64,000 nt of DNA from the NCBI RefSeq assembly GCF_019279795.1, contig NC_056732.1, positions 179,487,113 to 179,551,112 on the forward strand, read 5' to 3'. Source of the stretch: Protopterus annectens. Its lineage: Eukaryota; Chordata; Ceratodontiformes; Protopteridae. The notes under the pieces were generated by a model. That model searched no databases. It was not told the DNA's origin and saw only the letters and a list, made by a program, of their open reading frames with translations. The position numbers and the translations under genes are program-made. Below are positions 1 to 13,529 of the stretch, piece by piece (position 1 is the first letter of the stretch; each line of letters opens with the position of its first letter).

Positions 1-140
1 AAAAACAGGATACTTAATGTTATATATCACAGATTAGTTAGCTCAGAGACTTCCTCCGACTTCCTCTGATTAGCTCAGTGTGAAATGGCCTCATTATTAT
101 AGCTATGAAGCTATATTAATAGCTATTATTATAGCTATAA

Positions 141-362
141 AGTATAGCATTTGGCTAGTAGGTTACGGTTGTGAGCTGTATTTTCTGTGGTATGTGGTTT
201 GAATCTCAGCCCTTGTTTGCATACTGTGACCATGAGTAAGTCACTTAACCAGACACTGCTTCTGGTTTCACCCCTGAAAAGGGACTGTGTGTCACATAGT
301 CCCACATGGTTAACAAATATAATTATTATTTTTTTTTATTAGTATTATTATTATTATTATAT
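141..362 (+). repeat. CORE/MIR-like SINE with L2-type tail
   Basis: A tRNA-like head begins near 141. A pol III B-box-like stretch GGTTTGAATCTC is at 196-207, followed by a MIR-style core at 227-250 (GTGACC, then AGTAAGTCACTTAACC). The 3' part runs through CTGAAAAGGGACT and ends GGTTAACAAAT (309-319) before an ATT-rich tail. That ending matches the 3' end of the minus-strand L2-like LINE at 16191-16290 and partly that at 41636-41700. MIR-type SINEs are known to be mobilised by L2-type LINEs through a shared tail. The copy is diverged and its exact ends are uncertain. Confidence 0.6.
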
Positions 363-460
363 TATGTCCCAGTTTGGAGAAATTTCTGGAGGCTGGGGCA
401 GAGTAAAGGTGATTTTCCTAATTTGTATGAAATGATTGCCATGGAACATTGCCAGTTGAG

Positions 461-3203
<2,743 letters not shown>

Positions 3204-3225
3204 AGTGTGTGTGTGTGTGTGTATA

Positions 3226-3230
3226 CACAT
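3226..3230. repeat. Target-site duplication, left of ERV
   Basis: CACAT immediately precedes the left LTR and is repeated at 12319-12323 immediately after the right LTR. A 5-bp duplication fits retroviral integrase. The target is the end of a (GT)n run at 3205-3222. Confidence 0.85.
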
Positions 3231-3961
3231 TGTTAAATAAAATCAAGAATTCAATACACAGGAGGTTCAGATTCAAAAGTTTACTAGTGTACACCAGGAG
3301 GCAAAAAACGTACAAGTACAGAATTTTGTCTAACATGAAACAGGAAGCACACAATTTTATATAAGTTTAACATTCAAGCTGTGCCCACCTTACTGACGTG
3401 GTATGTCACAGGGCATCTACATCACTTTAGCTTACAGTCCTCTATTCATAAAAACTGCTGATGCTGTATATTTTAAAAAAGTTTTCCTCTGGTAACAATA
3501 CGGCCTTGCTATCCACCTGGTCAGACATAATGTCTTTCTGTAAAGTTACTTCTTCAAGGTTTCATATCAGTTCGAATACAATAGCAGATTCAGTCTTTTA
3601 ATACAGATCTTTGTTCTCTGTTACACTTTCTCACCAGCTGCATGCTATCTCAGTAATACATATACAAGGCCAAATCATCCCAGCAGGAAAGAGCAGAAGA
3701 TTTCATTATTTCACACATTTAATTTCCTGACCCAGCAGATAATCACTTGTGAAAAGCATAAACATTAAAACTTGCTAAGCTAGCATCTGCCAGGGTCGAA
3801 GGTCAGCTTGCTTCAAGCCACACTGCAGTTTCAAAACTACTTTACATTTAAACATGAATTTAATCCTCTCTACTATATAATTAATAGAATAAAATGCATT
3901 ATATACTACTTTGCTTTTAAACTAGCATTTCTCATATATTCAAATACACATTTTTCTAACA
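3231..3961 (-). repeat. ERV 3' LTR
   Basis: This 731-bp repeat is nearly identical to 11588-12318. It lies directly downstream, on the coding strand, of a polypurine tract, which fixes its outer boundary. The terminal TG...CA dinucleotides are intact. Confidence 0.95.
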
Positions 3962-3974
3962 TTTTCCCCCCTAT
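3962..3974 (-). promoter_or_regulatory. ERV polypurine tract
   Basis: On the coding strand AATAGGGGGGAAAA abuts the first base of the 3' LTR. This is the expected site of plus-strand DNA priming in a retrovirus, and its position supports the LTR boundary. Confidence 0.85.
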
Positions 3975-4067
3975 TAATACTTGTTATTCTATTTTGAAGT
4001 ATGCATAGTGTCATTTAATCTCCCAACTTCTTCCACTTAGGATTTTCAGCTAGGTGAGTCATTCAAT

Positions 4068-5544
4068 CTATGCTTCAGAAAAAATGTCATCTGAGATCAA
4101 TTTTTCAATTTCAATATCTTGGTACAAAGTTTCAGTAACAGATACATCAATAAAATATTTGATTAATCTTTTCATGCCGGGAATTCCACAGCAAACACAT
4201 GCTCCTATTAGGAGTATACCCACACAAATGGCAATCAGAATATTCATTAGGATGGAACCCCACCCCCCAAATAGATTCTGGAAAAAGTCCGTCATTGGGT
4301 TTGGGCCTGGTTCATTCATGGCTGATACTTGCTGAATTACCTCTAGGTGGTTATTAATTTCATGCCTGTTATCTGGTATATATGCACAGCATTCTTCTTT
4401 GATAAGCGCGCACATACCATCTCTCGCCACTAGGGTGAAGTCAAGAGCCATTCGATTTTGTAGCACAACAGTTCTCATTGCATTCAGTTCATCAGTCACC
4501 AGTTCTAGGGCAGAAAAAGTTGCATTACTCATTACTTCGAGAAGTTTCGACAACTTCCTCAGCTCCCAGATCGATTTGACTGCTCCATAGGCTGGGAATA
4601 TTCCTGCCCAAGATATAACACTGACACTCAAGTCCATATGAGTCAATTTGCTTTTGTCTTTCACGGCATTATGATCTTTCCAGCCAGCTTTGATCTTTCT
4701 GACTGGATTCACAGGTTTTTCAACTGGACCTTCGGGTTTTCGAGCTGCTTCTCTCACGTTTCGTATCTTACCCAAAAGTAATTCTGCAGTATGTCTTATT
4801 GCCGGAACCAAATAACCCAAAAAAACAACTGCCAGACCAATTTTCAGTTAACCATTTATATGCCTTTTTCCCACAAATAAAAGAACAGTTTTATACTTTA
4901 GTACTAATACGCATCAGCCCTGCATGAAACATTTTCTGATCTATAACTGACAATTGTTTAAACAAAACTGGATTCTTGTGAATGTCATTCATGGTTGTTT
5001 TCAATGAGTTCAAATATGAGTCATAATTAGTATTGCAAAAAGTATTGCCATTACTATTCTTAATATAACATTGGTAAGATATGGTTATATTACAATTGCT
5101 CCAGCCCACCTGGAGGGTATCATTTTTATAAAAACATACAATTCCTTTTTGTGTGACAGGTAAAAATAAAGCTATTTTGTCCTGTGATCTCACAGTTCCT
5201 GTATCGAAGAGTAAATTCTCCCAAGTCTCATTTATCCCCAAAGGGACAGCGGACATTATCAGTCCTCCATATGCTGTAGGTATAGCTGTACAAACCCAGC
5301 AATTTGAAATGTTCATAGTCTCTGCATATACAAGTTTCATGGCTACGTATGTGTTAAAATTTGGATGCCAGTCTATAGACGTTTCATCACGCCTTCCTAC
5401 TTTCACTTGTGTGGTTGTGTGTAGGATAAACCACAACAAGAGGAAAATTGTCACAATCACAGTCAATAAATGTACACTCAACAAAATGATTATGCAACAT
5501 CTCTGGGGTTGATCTAAATTTCTATTTGCTTTGTTTTTGGACAT
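4068..5544 (-). pseudogene. env: ERV envelope gene, disrupted
   Basis: Envelope glycoprotein remnant of about 490 codons, compact for a gamma-type env (usually over 600). The surface part runs 5544-4894: a hydrophobic segment lies near the N-terminus and a CWVC motif, the CxxC isomerisation motif of gamma-type surface subunits, lies at about residues 82-85. An in-frame stop sits at 4891-4893, and a frame change follows near 4815-4820 beside a run of seven T on the coding strand. The transmembrane part occupies 4817-4068: hydrophobic fusion-peptide-like stretch, heptad region, C-x6-CC motif near 4412-4386, and a membrane anchor near 4256-4188. I see no clear RxxR cleavage site before the fusion peptide. 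It overlaps the 3' end of pol by 23 bases, as is usual. Confidence 0.88.
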
Positions 5545-8500
5545 CTCGGTCTGGTTGTGTATTAGTCACAAAGTTTTTATCAAGTTGAAAGTTCTTTACC
5601 GGTTTGCAGTGTGTCAAATGAACCCAGGACGTCCTCTCTGCCACTCTAACTGCAGTAGGCGTTTCCAACAGAACCTGGTACGGTCCTTCCCACTTTGGAC
5701 TCGCCCAATTCTTCCTTTTCGTCACTTTCAGCCACACAAACGTCCCTGGGGCCAAGACTGCTTCCACCGGTCTGGTCTGTTCCTTATCTGAAAAAGAGTT
5801 AAACTGCAAAACAGATTTTTTTGTTAACAGTTTCCTCATATAACTAGCTAATGAACTGTCAGCCTCTTGCTCTGCAGGCATGAGAGCTTTCCACTGAGGC
5901 ACATAATATGCTCTCCCAAAAACCATTTCAAAGGGAGTCAAACCCTTTACATTTGGAACCGTTCTCATACTCAGCAGTGCCAAAGGCAGACAGTGTATCC
6001 AATTCTTTTGGGTTTCCTCAACTAGCTTCCTAAGCTTATTTTTGAGGGTACCATTGTACCTTTCCACCAGTCCTGCTGACTGTGGGTGGTAGGCACAATG
6101 GTTCTTTAAGGAGATACCAAAAAATCTCCCAAGTTGATGGATTGTCTGGTTTACGAAATGAGTGCTGTTGTCACTATAAATCCTTTCCGGAATGCCAAAT
6201 CTAGGGATTATCTCTCTTATCAGGGCTTTCACCACTGTTGCTGCATCCGGGTTTTTGGTTGGAAAAGCTTCTACCCATTTGGAAAACATGTCTACAATAA
6301 CTAAACAAAACTTTTTTCCTTCACACTTATTCAATTCTATGAAATCCATACAAATAGTATGGAACGGATATGGTGGTATAGGAAAACTTCCTTGCTTGGT
6401 TTTAAATGCCTCTTGTGCATGATGCTTGTTACAAGTATGACAAGCTGCACAAAATTTTTGTGTGTAATTTGTGAATCCATATGTTTGGAATATTCGGTTT
6501 ACTAACTGTACCATCCCCCCTTTTGAGACATGGCACTGCCCATGGCTCAACAAAGCTGCATATCTAAATAAATTAGATGGCAATATCGGTTTTCTCTCTT
6601 TGGAAATGTACAGTCCATTTTCAAGAATTGCACCTCGTTTTACCCATTTTTGTTTTTCTGCTTTTGTAGTAAGCATCTGCATTGTTTTTAACATGTCTAA
6701 ATCTAAAATCTCAGAGGGTTGTAATTCCTCATTCAAAAGTAAAGTTTCTGAGTCTGAGGCTGCTTGCTTTGCAGCTGCATCAGCTCGTGTATTGCCTTTT
6801 GAAATCTTATCCTGTTGTTTCGTATGAGCTACACATTTACAAATAGCTACTTTGGTAGGTAACTGAATAGATTCTAATAACTCCAAAATAAATTGCGCAT
6901 GATTAATAGGTTTTCCACTAAATGTTATCATTCCTCTATTTTTCCATTGTTGCGCAAATACATGTACTGTAGAAAAAGCATACTGACTATCAGTATATAT
7001 GTTTACACACTTGTTTTTTGCTAAAGTACATGCCCTCGTCAAAGCTATCAATTTTGCTGTTTGTGCAGATAAGTTATGTGGTAAGGATTGGGCTTCTAAA
7101 ATTTCAGTGTCTGTAACTACTGCATACCCTACTAGATTCTTCCCTGTAGGACCCCTTCTGCATGAGACGTCCACGTAATATGTCACCTCAGCATTATCCA
7201 AGGGCATATCTGTGAGATCTTGTCTAGGTAAGGCTAACTGTTCAATTTCCTGCAGGCAGCTGTGTGGCGTGCCATCCGCAGGAGTTGGAAGTAATGTTGA
7301 TGGATTTAATGTCGTACATCGTTCAATTGTCATATGAGGTTGGCTCAACAGTATAGTCATACATGAAAGATGTCTAGCAGGAGAAAGGTATGCCACTTTT
7401 TCTTGCAGTAAAATTATTGCAACTGCATGAGGCACTCTGAATGTGAGGGGGTGGAATAACACCACTGAGGCCGAAGCCTGTACTGCCATTGCAGCTGCAA
7501 CTACTGCTTGTACACAGTGGGGCAAAGATCGCGCCACTGGGTCTAACTGCGATGAATAATAGGCTATGGGGCATTGCTTATCCCCATGTTGTTGCGTCAA
7601 TACTGATGTCATATATCCTTGCTTGCAATCTACAGTCTGAAAGAACCGTTTGTGATAATTCGGAAGTCCTAAAACTAATGAAGAAGCTATCAACTGCTTC
7701 AACCTGCAGAAAGCTGTTTCTGCTTCGGGTGTCCATTGTAAGATATCTTGTGCTGCCATTGGTGTCTTATATATCAAGTCAGTCAGTGGAGCAGATTCCA
7801 AAGTATAATTTGGTATCCAGCTCCGACAGAAATTAGTTGTACCCAAGAAAGACATCATTTCCTTCTTGGTTGTTGGTTTGGGTGCTTGCAAGATCGCTGT
7901 TTTTTCTTTCCTCGTCTAATATTCTACCTTCATTGGATATTACATATCCCAAGTATCTAACTTGTTTTCTCCAAAGTTGTAACTTACTTTTGTTTACTTT
8001 GTGTCCTTGTGTTGCTAAAAATTTTAATAACGCTACAGTATCCTCCCTGCATTGTTGCTGGGTGGGGGCTGCTAGCAAGATGTCATCTACATAAAGTAGA
8101 ATTTGACTACCTCCCGGTGGGGTAAACCCTGCCAGGTTGCTAGCCATTTCTTGTGCAAATATTGTTGGGCTCTCACAATATCCCTGTGGTAGTCGAGTAT
8201 ATGTATACCTTTTACCCTGAAATGTAAATGCAAACCAATATTGACTATCAGGATGTATAGGTATCGAGAAGAAAGCATTGCTGATATCTACCACAGAGAA
8301 ATACTTCTGTTGCGGTTTTAAATCGTTTAACAAGGTATGTGGGTCTGGCACCGTAGGTGCTCTAGGTATTACTGCATTATTTACAGCTTGTAAATCTTGT
8401 ACCATCTGCCATTCCCTGTTTGCTTTTTTAACAGGAAATAGGGGTGTATTACATGGTGAATCAGGAGATTCTACCAGTACTCCTTCTTTGAGTAATGCTG

Positions 8501-8752
8501 CTATTATAGGCTTAATTCCTATTTCTGCATCCTTTCTCAAAGGGTATTGTCTTTTCTGTGGTCTAAAAGCTGACCTTGGGGTAATTGTAACTGGTCCTGC
8601 TGTTCGAATAAGTCCTACATCTGACTTGCCTGTTGACCAAAGAGTTGTTGGAATTTCACATAAGGCCTTTTCTTCTTCTTCTAATAAAAATGCTAATCAG
8701 CTGTCCTCGCTAGATTGCAAGTGCACAGCTGGATGTGTCTGTGTCAGCCAAT
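5522..8752 (-). pseudogene. pol: ERV pol: reverse transcriptase, RNase H, integrase
   Basis: The RT palm is open at 8540-7833, with LPQGY and the catalytic YVDD. A frame change near 7900 leads into a long open stretch, 7891-5522, carrying the connection, RNase H (a YVDVS start and the TDSQYA motif), and integrase. Integrase shows an H-x3-H / C-x2-C zinc site, a D (CMDF), a second D (YSDN) and the E (LVERYNG) of the DDE triad, then a C-terminal GPY-type domain ending near the env start. Upstream of RT, the protease-RT linker is broken by a stop near 8695 and a frame change near 8750. The integrase portion is the best preserved part of the element. Confidence 0.93.
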
Positions 8753-9017
8753 TCAGTTTTGGTTTTGTATACCTTGTTCTGATAGTTCTAAATCAGTCTG
8801 TTTTTCCCATCTTGTTACTTTTTCTCCTAAGTCTGCCCATTTTACACTTTTGTTCTTTGTCAAGCTGACATGTGGTAATCGATTTGATCTATATAATGCA
8901 AGGAATTCTTGAGGTAATGAACAGCTAACTACACTGTTCCCCTCAGTATCCCAGTACAAAGTACGCAATACTAGTCTAGTTGCACGATTTCTGAACAATT
9001 CTTGCTCATAGTCTCTA

Positions 9018-9713
9018 TCAGGTCCTGGTGTAGTACAGTAGTAGAGTACAGTGTAACAAATGCTGTCGATCAGTGTCAAGGGAGGGGGCTTTACTGATGG
9101 CTACGTTCATCAGTTCCTCAGTTACTGCCCCTGGACCAGTCGTGACTAGGTCCTGGCTGTACCAGTAAAAAGTTTCACCCTCCGATCGCACTACAAAGGT
9201 ATCCATTTGTCTCTGTGCCTCCATACCTTGTACAGTTGGAACTACTGCTATGCCAAATATCTGCATAAGGTCCTGCCCAATAGGTTTACTGGACACTTTG
9301 CAGAAACAACAATTTTACTTCTCTGGGTCATACCATTAAACAGGGTCAGTTATTGCTATATCATGGGAAAGTGGTTCCCTGTATAGCTGTCCGTTTGCTG
9401 CTTTCACTAGTATATAATCAGGTGATTCGGAATGTTCTGGTAACTTGGAGGGGTGTATCAAAGTCCGTGACGCTCCTGAGTCACACAGGAATTTGACTTC
9501 CCTTCCCTCCACCAGAAGTGTAACTTCCGGTTTCGTATCTGCTAAGTAGAGCTCTAAGCTCAATAATGCTAAGTCCAAAATTTCACTTTCTTCATCCTCC
9601 ATATCTACTTGCACTTCCTCTACTCCTTCTATCACATTTACATTTGTTTTCTGTTTATTAACTTTTCCTGATGATTTCTGACTTTCGCATGATGTATCTT
9701 CACTATCATATAG
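9018..9713 (-). pseudogene. pro: ERV protease, disrupted
   Basis: The aspartic protease core is visible as FLCDSGASRT, with the catalytic D-S-G, in the frame 9635-9336. The C-terminal half, with a GQDLM stretch, lies in another frame (9296-9018). The frame changes near 9345 and again near 9265, each by a small indel. The frame runs directly on from gag across a TGA at 9714-9716, the gamma-type arrangement in which protease is reached by stop-codon readthrough. Confidence 0.85.
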
Positions 9714-11144
9714 TCAGTCCTCATCTCCCTTATCTTCTGTAATTACCTTCTTGTTTTGCTTACAATCCCTTGCTAGATGTCCCTTTTTCCCACACTTGAA
9801 GCATTCACCTCTCTTTTTTCTCTCTTCAAAATCTTCTGATCGTTTGTCAGACTGTTTGTTTCCCTGGGCATTCTTCTTGCCCTTTTACCTGACTGTAACA
9901 CAAATACTTCAGCTCCGTCTTCAGCAGTGAAGACTTGCGCCTTCTTTTTCTTTTTACTATTAAAATGTCTTTCAGCATGTCTAGCGTATTCAAGTAAGGC
10001 TTGTAGCCTCCCTGTTCGATGGTCTATCATATGCTTCGTAATGAAGCTACTAATAGGTGCAATGCAACCTTTCAAAAATGCATTTTTCAATTGTTGTTCA
10101 TATGGGGAATCATTCGTTTGGTTCTCAGGAACCGACATACCGCTATGATTATTAAAACATTCTAATAATCTAGCATAGTACCCATCTATTGTCTCATTTT
10201 CCTGTTGTATGCATTGATTAATGCAAGTCCAGTCTGCTCTAGGTTTCCATTTCTCAGAGATTCGGTCTGTTAGACCTTTCACTCTGTTGTCTAACTCTGC
10301 GTCACTATGTGGGAGTGGTTTAAGCTCTGCATTACGAGGATTCCAGGTGCCACAAATCATGTGCCAATTTGGACCTATAATTTGTCTTACTACTTTTTCT
10401 ACTTCTTCCCCATTCAAGTGGTAACTCAACCTCATGCCTTGTAAATCTTCTAAAAATTTCGTGAAATTAACTTTCGAATGGGGGATTCCCTCAGTAGCTT
10501 TCCGGATATCTTCCGGTGTCCATGGTCTATATACTAAGAGTGTTGGGTTTTGCCCTTCCTGTCCTGCCTGAGGATTTGGAACTTCTATAAGTGGACATAT
10601 TTCTTCCTCACTCTCATCCTGTAGGTTTCCTCTCTATTTGATATGATTCTGTGTCCCTATGTGTTTTACATGTTCGGGACCTAGTTTCAGTAGGATCTCT
10701 AACAAATGGTTGTGGTCTTGCTGAAACTTCAGGATAACGCAGAGGCGGACCAGCCTGTCCACTCGCTTCATATCCTGAAAAGGGTAAGGGAGGGGGCAAG
10801 GGAGGAGGAGGAGGAGCTGTTGCTATTACCAAGTTATTATCTTCTTTGTCTAAAAACAATGTTTTTGAATTTTTAAGCTTCTGTTCTCTACGATTTGCTT
10901 CCTTAATCCACCTGTGTGCCTGAGGAATGCCTAATTGGCATTGCTTTTTTGCCTGACCTCCTGCATCAGATTTAAGATGCTTAAGGAGTTTAACTAGTGA
11001 AATTTTATCTAGTTTACCATCAAATTCATATTTGTTAACCCATTTCGTATAATACCTAACGTTATCGGAACGTTGTGATTGCATGTATTTTGCGTCTTCG
11101 GTTAGGGGCGGATCTCGCGATGTTTTAGTGCACTGATTTCCCAT
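9714..11144 (-). pseudogene. gag: ERV gag polyprotein, disrupted
   Basis: Starts at the ATG at 11144-11142 with MGNQ, an N-myristoylation signal for membrane targeting of the matrix domain. The matrix/proline-rich part, with a run of prolines and PPLP, is open to 10614. The frame then changes near 10620-10640. Capsid follows to about 9890 with a major-homology-region-like stretch (QENETIDGYYARL). A second frame change near 9860-9890 precedes a single CCHC zinc knuckle at 9762-9803 (spacing C-x2-C-x4-H-x4-C). The TGA at 9714-9716 closes gag in the same frame as protease. Confidence 0.9.
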
Positions 11145-11566
11145 AGTAAAGAAAATGTTACATAACCCTTTTTTATCACGTGATATCAAATTCTCAGTTC
11201 CTGTTCACAGTTTATCTAGAATAACTGCCTACCTTATTCTGTTACCCTGATCTATGACCAAATATACAGTACTTCCTTTTGTCCCTCATCTGCAAAACAA
11301 ATCTTGACAACAATATACTGTAACCTAGTCCCTGATCTAAAACAGAAAAAAGGCAAATTCTTCCTACCTGAGCCTCCGGTATTGAATCATCCAATATCCG
11401 CTCTTCGGCCACAGATCAGAAAGTGGCCAGCCTCTTTAAATGACAATTCAGTCGGAGGGGACAATTCAGTCGGAGGTCTTTTCACCCAAGAAGAACCGTT
11501 TTGGTAACTTCTCCTGCACAGTATTCGACCACCGGTAGACTCTGATCTGCAGCTGTCCGAGGGAAT

Positions 11567-11584
11567 TCTGGCTAAGAAGAACCA
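11567..11584 (-). promoter_or_regulatory. Probable ERV primer-binding site
   Basis: Three bases inside the 5' LTR the coding strand reads TGGTTCTTCTTAGCC. Primer-binding sites start TGG, the complement of a tRNA CCA end. From memory of vertebrate tRNAs the closest is tRNA-Tyr, with one substitution, one extra base and one further mismatch, so the tRNA assignment is weak. Confidence 0.5.
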
Positions 11585-11587
11585 AAC

Positions 11588-12318
11588 TGTTAAATAAAAT
11601 CAAGAATTCAATACACAGGAAGTTCAGATTCAAAAGTTTACTAGTGTACACCAGGAGGCAAAAAATGTACAAGTACAGAATTTTGTCTAACATGAAACAG
11701 GAAGCACACAATTTTATATAGGTTTAACATTCAAGCTGTGCCCACCTTACTGATGTGGTATGTCACAGGGCATCTACTTCACTTTAGCTTACAGTCCTCT
11801 ATTCATAAAAACTGCTGATGCTGTATATTTTAAAAAAGTTTTCCTCTGGTAACAATACGGCCTTGCTATCCACCTGGTCAGACATAATGTCTTTCTGTAA
11901 AGTTACTTCTTCAAGGTTTCATATCAGTTCGAATACAATAGCAGATTCAGTCTTTTAATACAGATCTTTGTTCTCTGTTACACTTTCTCACCAGCTGCAT
12001 GCTATCTCAGTAATATATATACAAGGCCAAATCATCCCAGCAGGAAAGAGCAGAAGATTTCATTATTTCACACATTTAATTTCCTGACCCAGCAGATAAT
12101 CACTTGTGAAAAGCATAAACATTAAAACTTGCTAAGCTAGCATCTGCCAGGGTCGAAGGTCAGCTTGCTTCAAGCCACACTGCAGTTTCAAAACTACTTT
12201 ACATTTAAACATGAATTTAATCCTCTCTACTATATAATTAATAGAATAAAATGCATTATATACCACTTTGCTTTTAAACTAGCATTTCTCATATATTCAA
12301 ATACACATTTTTCTAACA
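11588..12318 (-). repeat. ERV 5' LTR
   Basis: The 731-bp partner of the repeat at 3231-3961. The seven differences I count are mostly transitions. It would carry the promoter for the provirus, reading toward lower coordinates. Confidence 0.95.
11711..11720 (-). promoter_or_regulatory. LTR TATA box
   Basis: The coding strand reads TATATAAAAT about 120 bases before the inner LTR end, the expected place for a retroviral core promoter. The 3' LTR has the same element. Confidence 0.6.
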
Positions 12319-12323
12319 CACAT

Positions 12324-12859
12324 GTATATACACGTGTTATTTGAGATTAGTTGTGACTTGTGTGTGGGTAGTGGTCAGGGATACGGGTGCTGCTAGCTGT
12401 AGCTTTCTTAGATGATTCATTGCATATTAAATCCATATTATTTATTATATTGCATATTAAATCCACAGTAAGAGAGTTAACAGGCCTACTGGAAAATAGG
12501 ACTACTCTATATTAGTCCCCATTAACCTAGTTAGGGTTTCAAGGTTTCTCACACAGTTGGTTTACATAGAACAAAACGAGCTGGAATCAGAGATAATCAG
12601 CTTAAGTAGCAGAACACCGAGATGCAGGATTTTTCTTGTGTTTCTGTAATTTGTATAGAATTCCATGTCTATGCTATAATTCATACATTGCTGTGCATAA
12701 ACAGCCTGAGTACATTTTGCAATGGTGCAAGTGATTATAATTTTGTTAATGTGTTCTTTTTTGTCATGCTATTCCCAGTGTTGTTGGCTTCCTTCTGTTC
12801 ACTGCTGTCAGTAACACCATCTGTAGATGGTATATGTTTTGAGGGGTGGGGTAGTATTT
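12324..12859. other. Unassigned DNA right of the ERV
   Basis: Host flank starting with a TATA/CACG alternation that continues the dinucleotide run broken by the ERV. A small direct repeat, TTGCATATTAAATCCA, occurs at about 12420 and 12451. I see no gene. Confidence 0.5.
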
Positions 12860-13065
12860 TGAGTCACTTTCAGTGCTTTGTGAGGTATGTTCCAATGGAG
12901 GTATTGTTTTCAATGATTGGCCTAATAAAGGATAAACACAGTAAGGATATAATTTCTTTGGAACTTGAGGAGATACCACAAAGGATAAGCTGTGTAAGGT
13001 ATAAGGTTGTGAGGGATCTTATCTATGGTGACTTCATGTGGATGAGTTCCATGGTTTCCTTACCA
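12860..13065 (-). pseudogene. Decayed CR1-like LINE RT fragment
   Basis: The minus strand aligns by eye with the 3' part of the CR1-like ORF2 seen at 24000-24240 (plus strand): the stretch there reading APFGMYLTKHMQQL has a degenerate counterpart here. It is heavily diverged. The plus-strand reading frame at 12622-13089 is the antisense of this fragment. Confidence 0.5.
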
Positions 13066-13529
13066 TGGTTCTCAGACCTCATATGTTGATCCCTTTCCTC
13101 TGTATTATATATTATTTAATGCTCCTAGCACACTTGTTGCCAGTTGTGTCATTAGAGCTGCAGTGTGTAATACCTGTACTTTACCCAACTTTTCAGTCAT
13201 AATAATGGCATTTTGTGACACTGCCTCTCTTCTTTATTACCCCTGCTGTGCTGCTCCCTTTCCTGTGAGCCATACAAATCTGAAAGGGATATCCTCGCTT
13301 CCATGAGCCCTTCACAGGCTAATCTCTTAATCCTAGCATCTCTGCTACTATATTCACTACTTCTAATACAGTTGCTTTAGACTTTGATTTCCATTTTCTA
13401 GTAATTACTTTATTGGCAGCCACCATAATTAGACTCAGCAAGGCCTTACAATGTCTAACCAATTCTGCTTCTGTAGCATAGCTCAGAAGAATAATTTCCC
13501 TAGTTACATCAATTTGCTCACCCAGTATA

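Larger units (their letters stand above)
3231..12318 (-). mobile_element. Endogenous retrovirus, gamma-type, full length, defective
   Basis: A 9,088-bp provirus read on the minus strand: 5' LTR, primer-binding site, gag, pro, pol, env, polypurine tract, 3' LTR. Both LTRs are 731 bp, begin TGTTAG and end TAACA on the coding strand, and differ at 7 positions by my count (about 1%). Env has a CxxC in the surface part and a C-x6-CC in the transmembrane part, pol has YVDD, and gag has one zinc knuckle; together these indicate a gamma-like lineage. All coding regions carry frame breaks or stops, so this copy cannot encode a full set of proteins. Confidence 0.95.

Noticed and set aside
12622..13089. 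155-codon plus-strand frame as a membrane protein gene
   Set aside because: Its second half is antisense to a decayed CR1-like RT fragment, and its hydrophobic first half has no recognisable family.
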